From Nocardiopsis gilva YIM 90087 (GTDB lineage Bacteria; Actinomycetota; Actinomycetes; Streptosporangiales; Streptosporangiaceae), in assembly GCF_002263495.1 (NCBI RefSeq), contig NZ_CP022753.1:3286001-3350000 (forward strand): DNA of 64,000 nucleotides, read 5' to 3'. Positions within the stretch are counted from its first letter, which is position 1, and every line of letters starts with the position of its first letter. The translations under genes and the position numbers were made by a program. The notes beneath the pieces were generated by a model. It searched no databases. It was not told the DNA's origin and saw nothing but the letters and a program-made list of their open reading frames with translations. This document shows positions 62,987 to 64,000 of this stretch, piece after piece.

Positions 62987-64000
62987 GAGGCGACGCGCTC
63001 CGTGTCGGCGTCGGCGGCGCTGTGGGATCGGGCTGGGGCAGCGGGGATCGGGGCGGCACCGGCTGGAGTGCGCAGGTAGACGCCGTAGGTGATCGCGATG
63101 CACACCAGGTAGTAGCCGAGGAAGGCGATGAACGCGGGCATGGCCGACTGCGTGGCGGCGAAGGACTCGCGGAAGACGAGGTTGATGCCCACCCCACCGA
63201 AGGCCCCCATGGCGCCGATCAGGCCCAGCATCGAGCTGGCGATGCGCTTGGTCTGGGACAGGGCCTCCGCGCGCGGGGCGCCCGCGGCGATCATGTTCTC
63301 GGCCTTGGCCGCGTAGATGCCCGGGATCATCTTGTAGGTCGAGCCGTTGCCGAGACCGGTCAGCACGAACAGCACACCGAAGGCGGTGATGAACAGGGGC
63401 AGCGAGTCCGAGGCCACCGAGGCGATGACCACGCCGGTCCCGGCGACCATCGCGATGAAGTTCCACAGTGTGACGCGGGCGCCGCCGAAGCGGTCGGCAA
63501 TGTATCCGCCGACCGGGCGGATCAGCGAGCCGAGGGCGGGACCCATGAAGGTGACCATCGCGGCTTCCAGCGGGGTGCGGTCGAACTGGCTCTGCAGCAG
63601 CAGGCCGAAAGCGAACCCGAAGCCGATGAAGGACCCGAACGTGGCGATGTAGAGGACCGACATGATCCAGAAGTGCCGGTCCTTGGTCGCGGCGATCTGC
63701 GCGGCGACATCGGTACGGGCACCGGAGAGGTTGTTCATGTGCCGCCAGGCCACCCAGATGGCCAGCAGCAGGAACGGGACGTAGAAGAGGGGGACGAACG
63801 CCCCGGCGCTGACGGTGAACAGCGCGATCACCCCGAGGCCGACGAGCTGCACGGTGGCCACGCCGATGTTGCCGCCGCCGGCGTTGAGCCCCAGGGCCCA
63901 CCCCTTCTCCCGTTCGGGGAAGAAGAAGTTGATGTTGGACATAGAGGAGGAGAAGTTCCCCCCGCCCAGGCCCGCCGTGGCGGCCAGCACCACGAACAGC
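62983..64000 (-). CDS. narK: Nitrate/nitrite transporter, MFS (5' end beyond window)
   Basis: The visible 338 residues are the C-terminal part of an NNP-family major facilitator: GLGGGNFSSSMSNINFFFP, followed by EREKGWALGLNAGGGNIG, then FGSFIGFGFAFGLLLQSQF, PALGSLIRPVGGYIADRFGG and a final hydrophobic series ending ITYGVYLRTP. These include the glycine-rich nitrate signature and a conserved arginine. It should import nitrate and/or export nitrite. The start lies past the right edge. It leads the nitrate-reduction operon. Confidence 0.92.

Overview
The window is about 72% G+C, gene-dense DNA with frequent GTG starts and stop/start overlaps. It carries actinobacterial marker families: the DUF1918/DUF1876 pair, the HemD-helix-turn-helix regulator NnaR, an RlpA-like secreted protein and an acyltransferase of the DUF5596 type. 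A filamentous actinomycete, perhaps a Nocardiopsis relative, is the best guess; the genus is inference. No rRNA, tRNA or CRISPR array was seen.

Layout. 1-9.6 kb: small DUF proteins, an APC permease, Nudix and HAD hydrolases, a MoxR/DUF58/VWA operon divergent from a truncated membrane pseudokinase, and a frameshifted FecCD-type permease gene. 9.7-15.2 kb: pterin dehydratase, acyl-CoA synthetase, acyltransferase, arginase-family enzyme and methyltransferase. 15.2-16.5 kb: a gene-free island built from interspersed repeats and palindromes that also occur at 0.8-1.3 kb. 16.5-28 kb: DUF418 membrane protein, XerC-like recombinase, exonuclease III, alpha/beta hydrolase, HAD phosphatase, a KefB-type antiporter fused to a UBP zinc finger, a DJ-1 protein, a lactonase-like enzyme and a two-component system. 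28-44.5 kb: a small lectin, an amino-acid permease, membrane and ankyrin proteins, a large proline/acid-rich protein, a second integrase, a RecB/RNase H-like/Dna2-type helicase and an RlpA-like protein with a long leader.

44.6-64 kb is dominated by nitrate and nitrite assimilation, all on the minus strand. One operon is nirB-nirD-nnaR-CbiX (50.8 to 45.9 kb): NAD(P)H nitrite reductase, its regulator and a sirohydrochlorin chelatase-like protein for siroheme. A second operon enters from the right edge: nitrate/nitrite transporter, molybdopterin nitrate reductase and an FAD/[2Fe-2S] electron-transfer protein, coupled by 4-bp overlaps. Between them lie a secreted subtilisin with two PKD domains, a LAL-type LuxR regulator, a zinc-ribbon protein and FetB. 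A GlnR-like operator with four half-sites at 11-bp spacing sits upstream of nirB. Two ADP-ribosylglycohydrolase-family genes flank the nirB operon: one with the expected metal motifs, one degenerate and fused to a dual-specificity phosphatase.

Two window-wide patterns stand out. Four genes carry five frameshifts, and each is repaired by adding one base to a short G/C run, which looks like consensus error or recent decay. Several intergenic regions carry long palindromes; two share outer arms and differ by changes matched in both arms. A ~330-bp IS200/IS605-like element without a transposase occurs twice in opposite orientation, 31 kb apart, the second copy just after a frameshifted gene.
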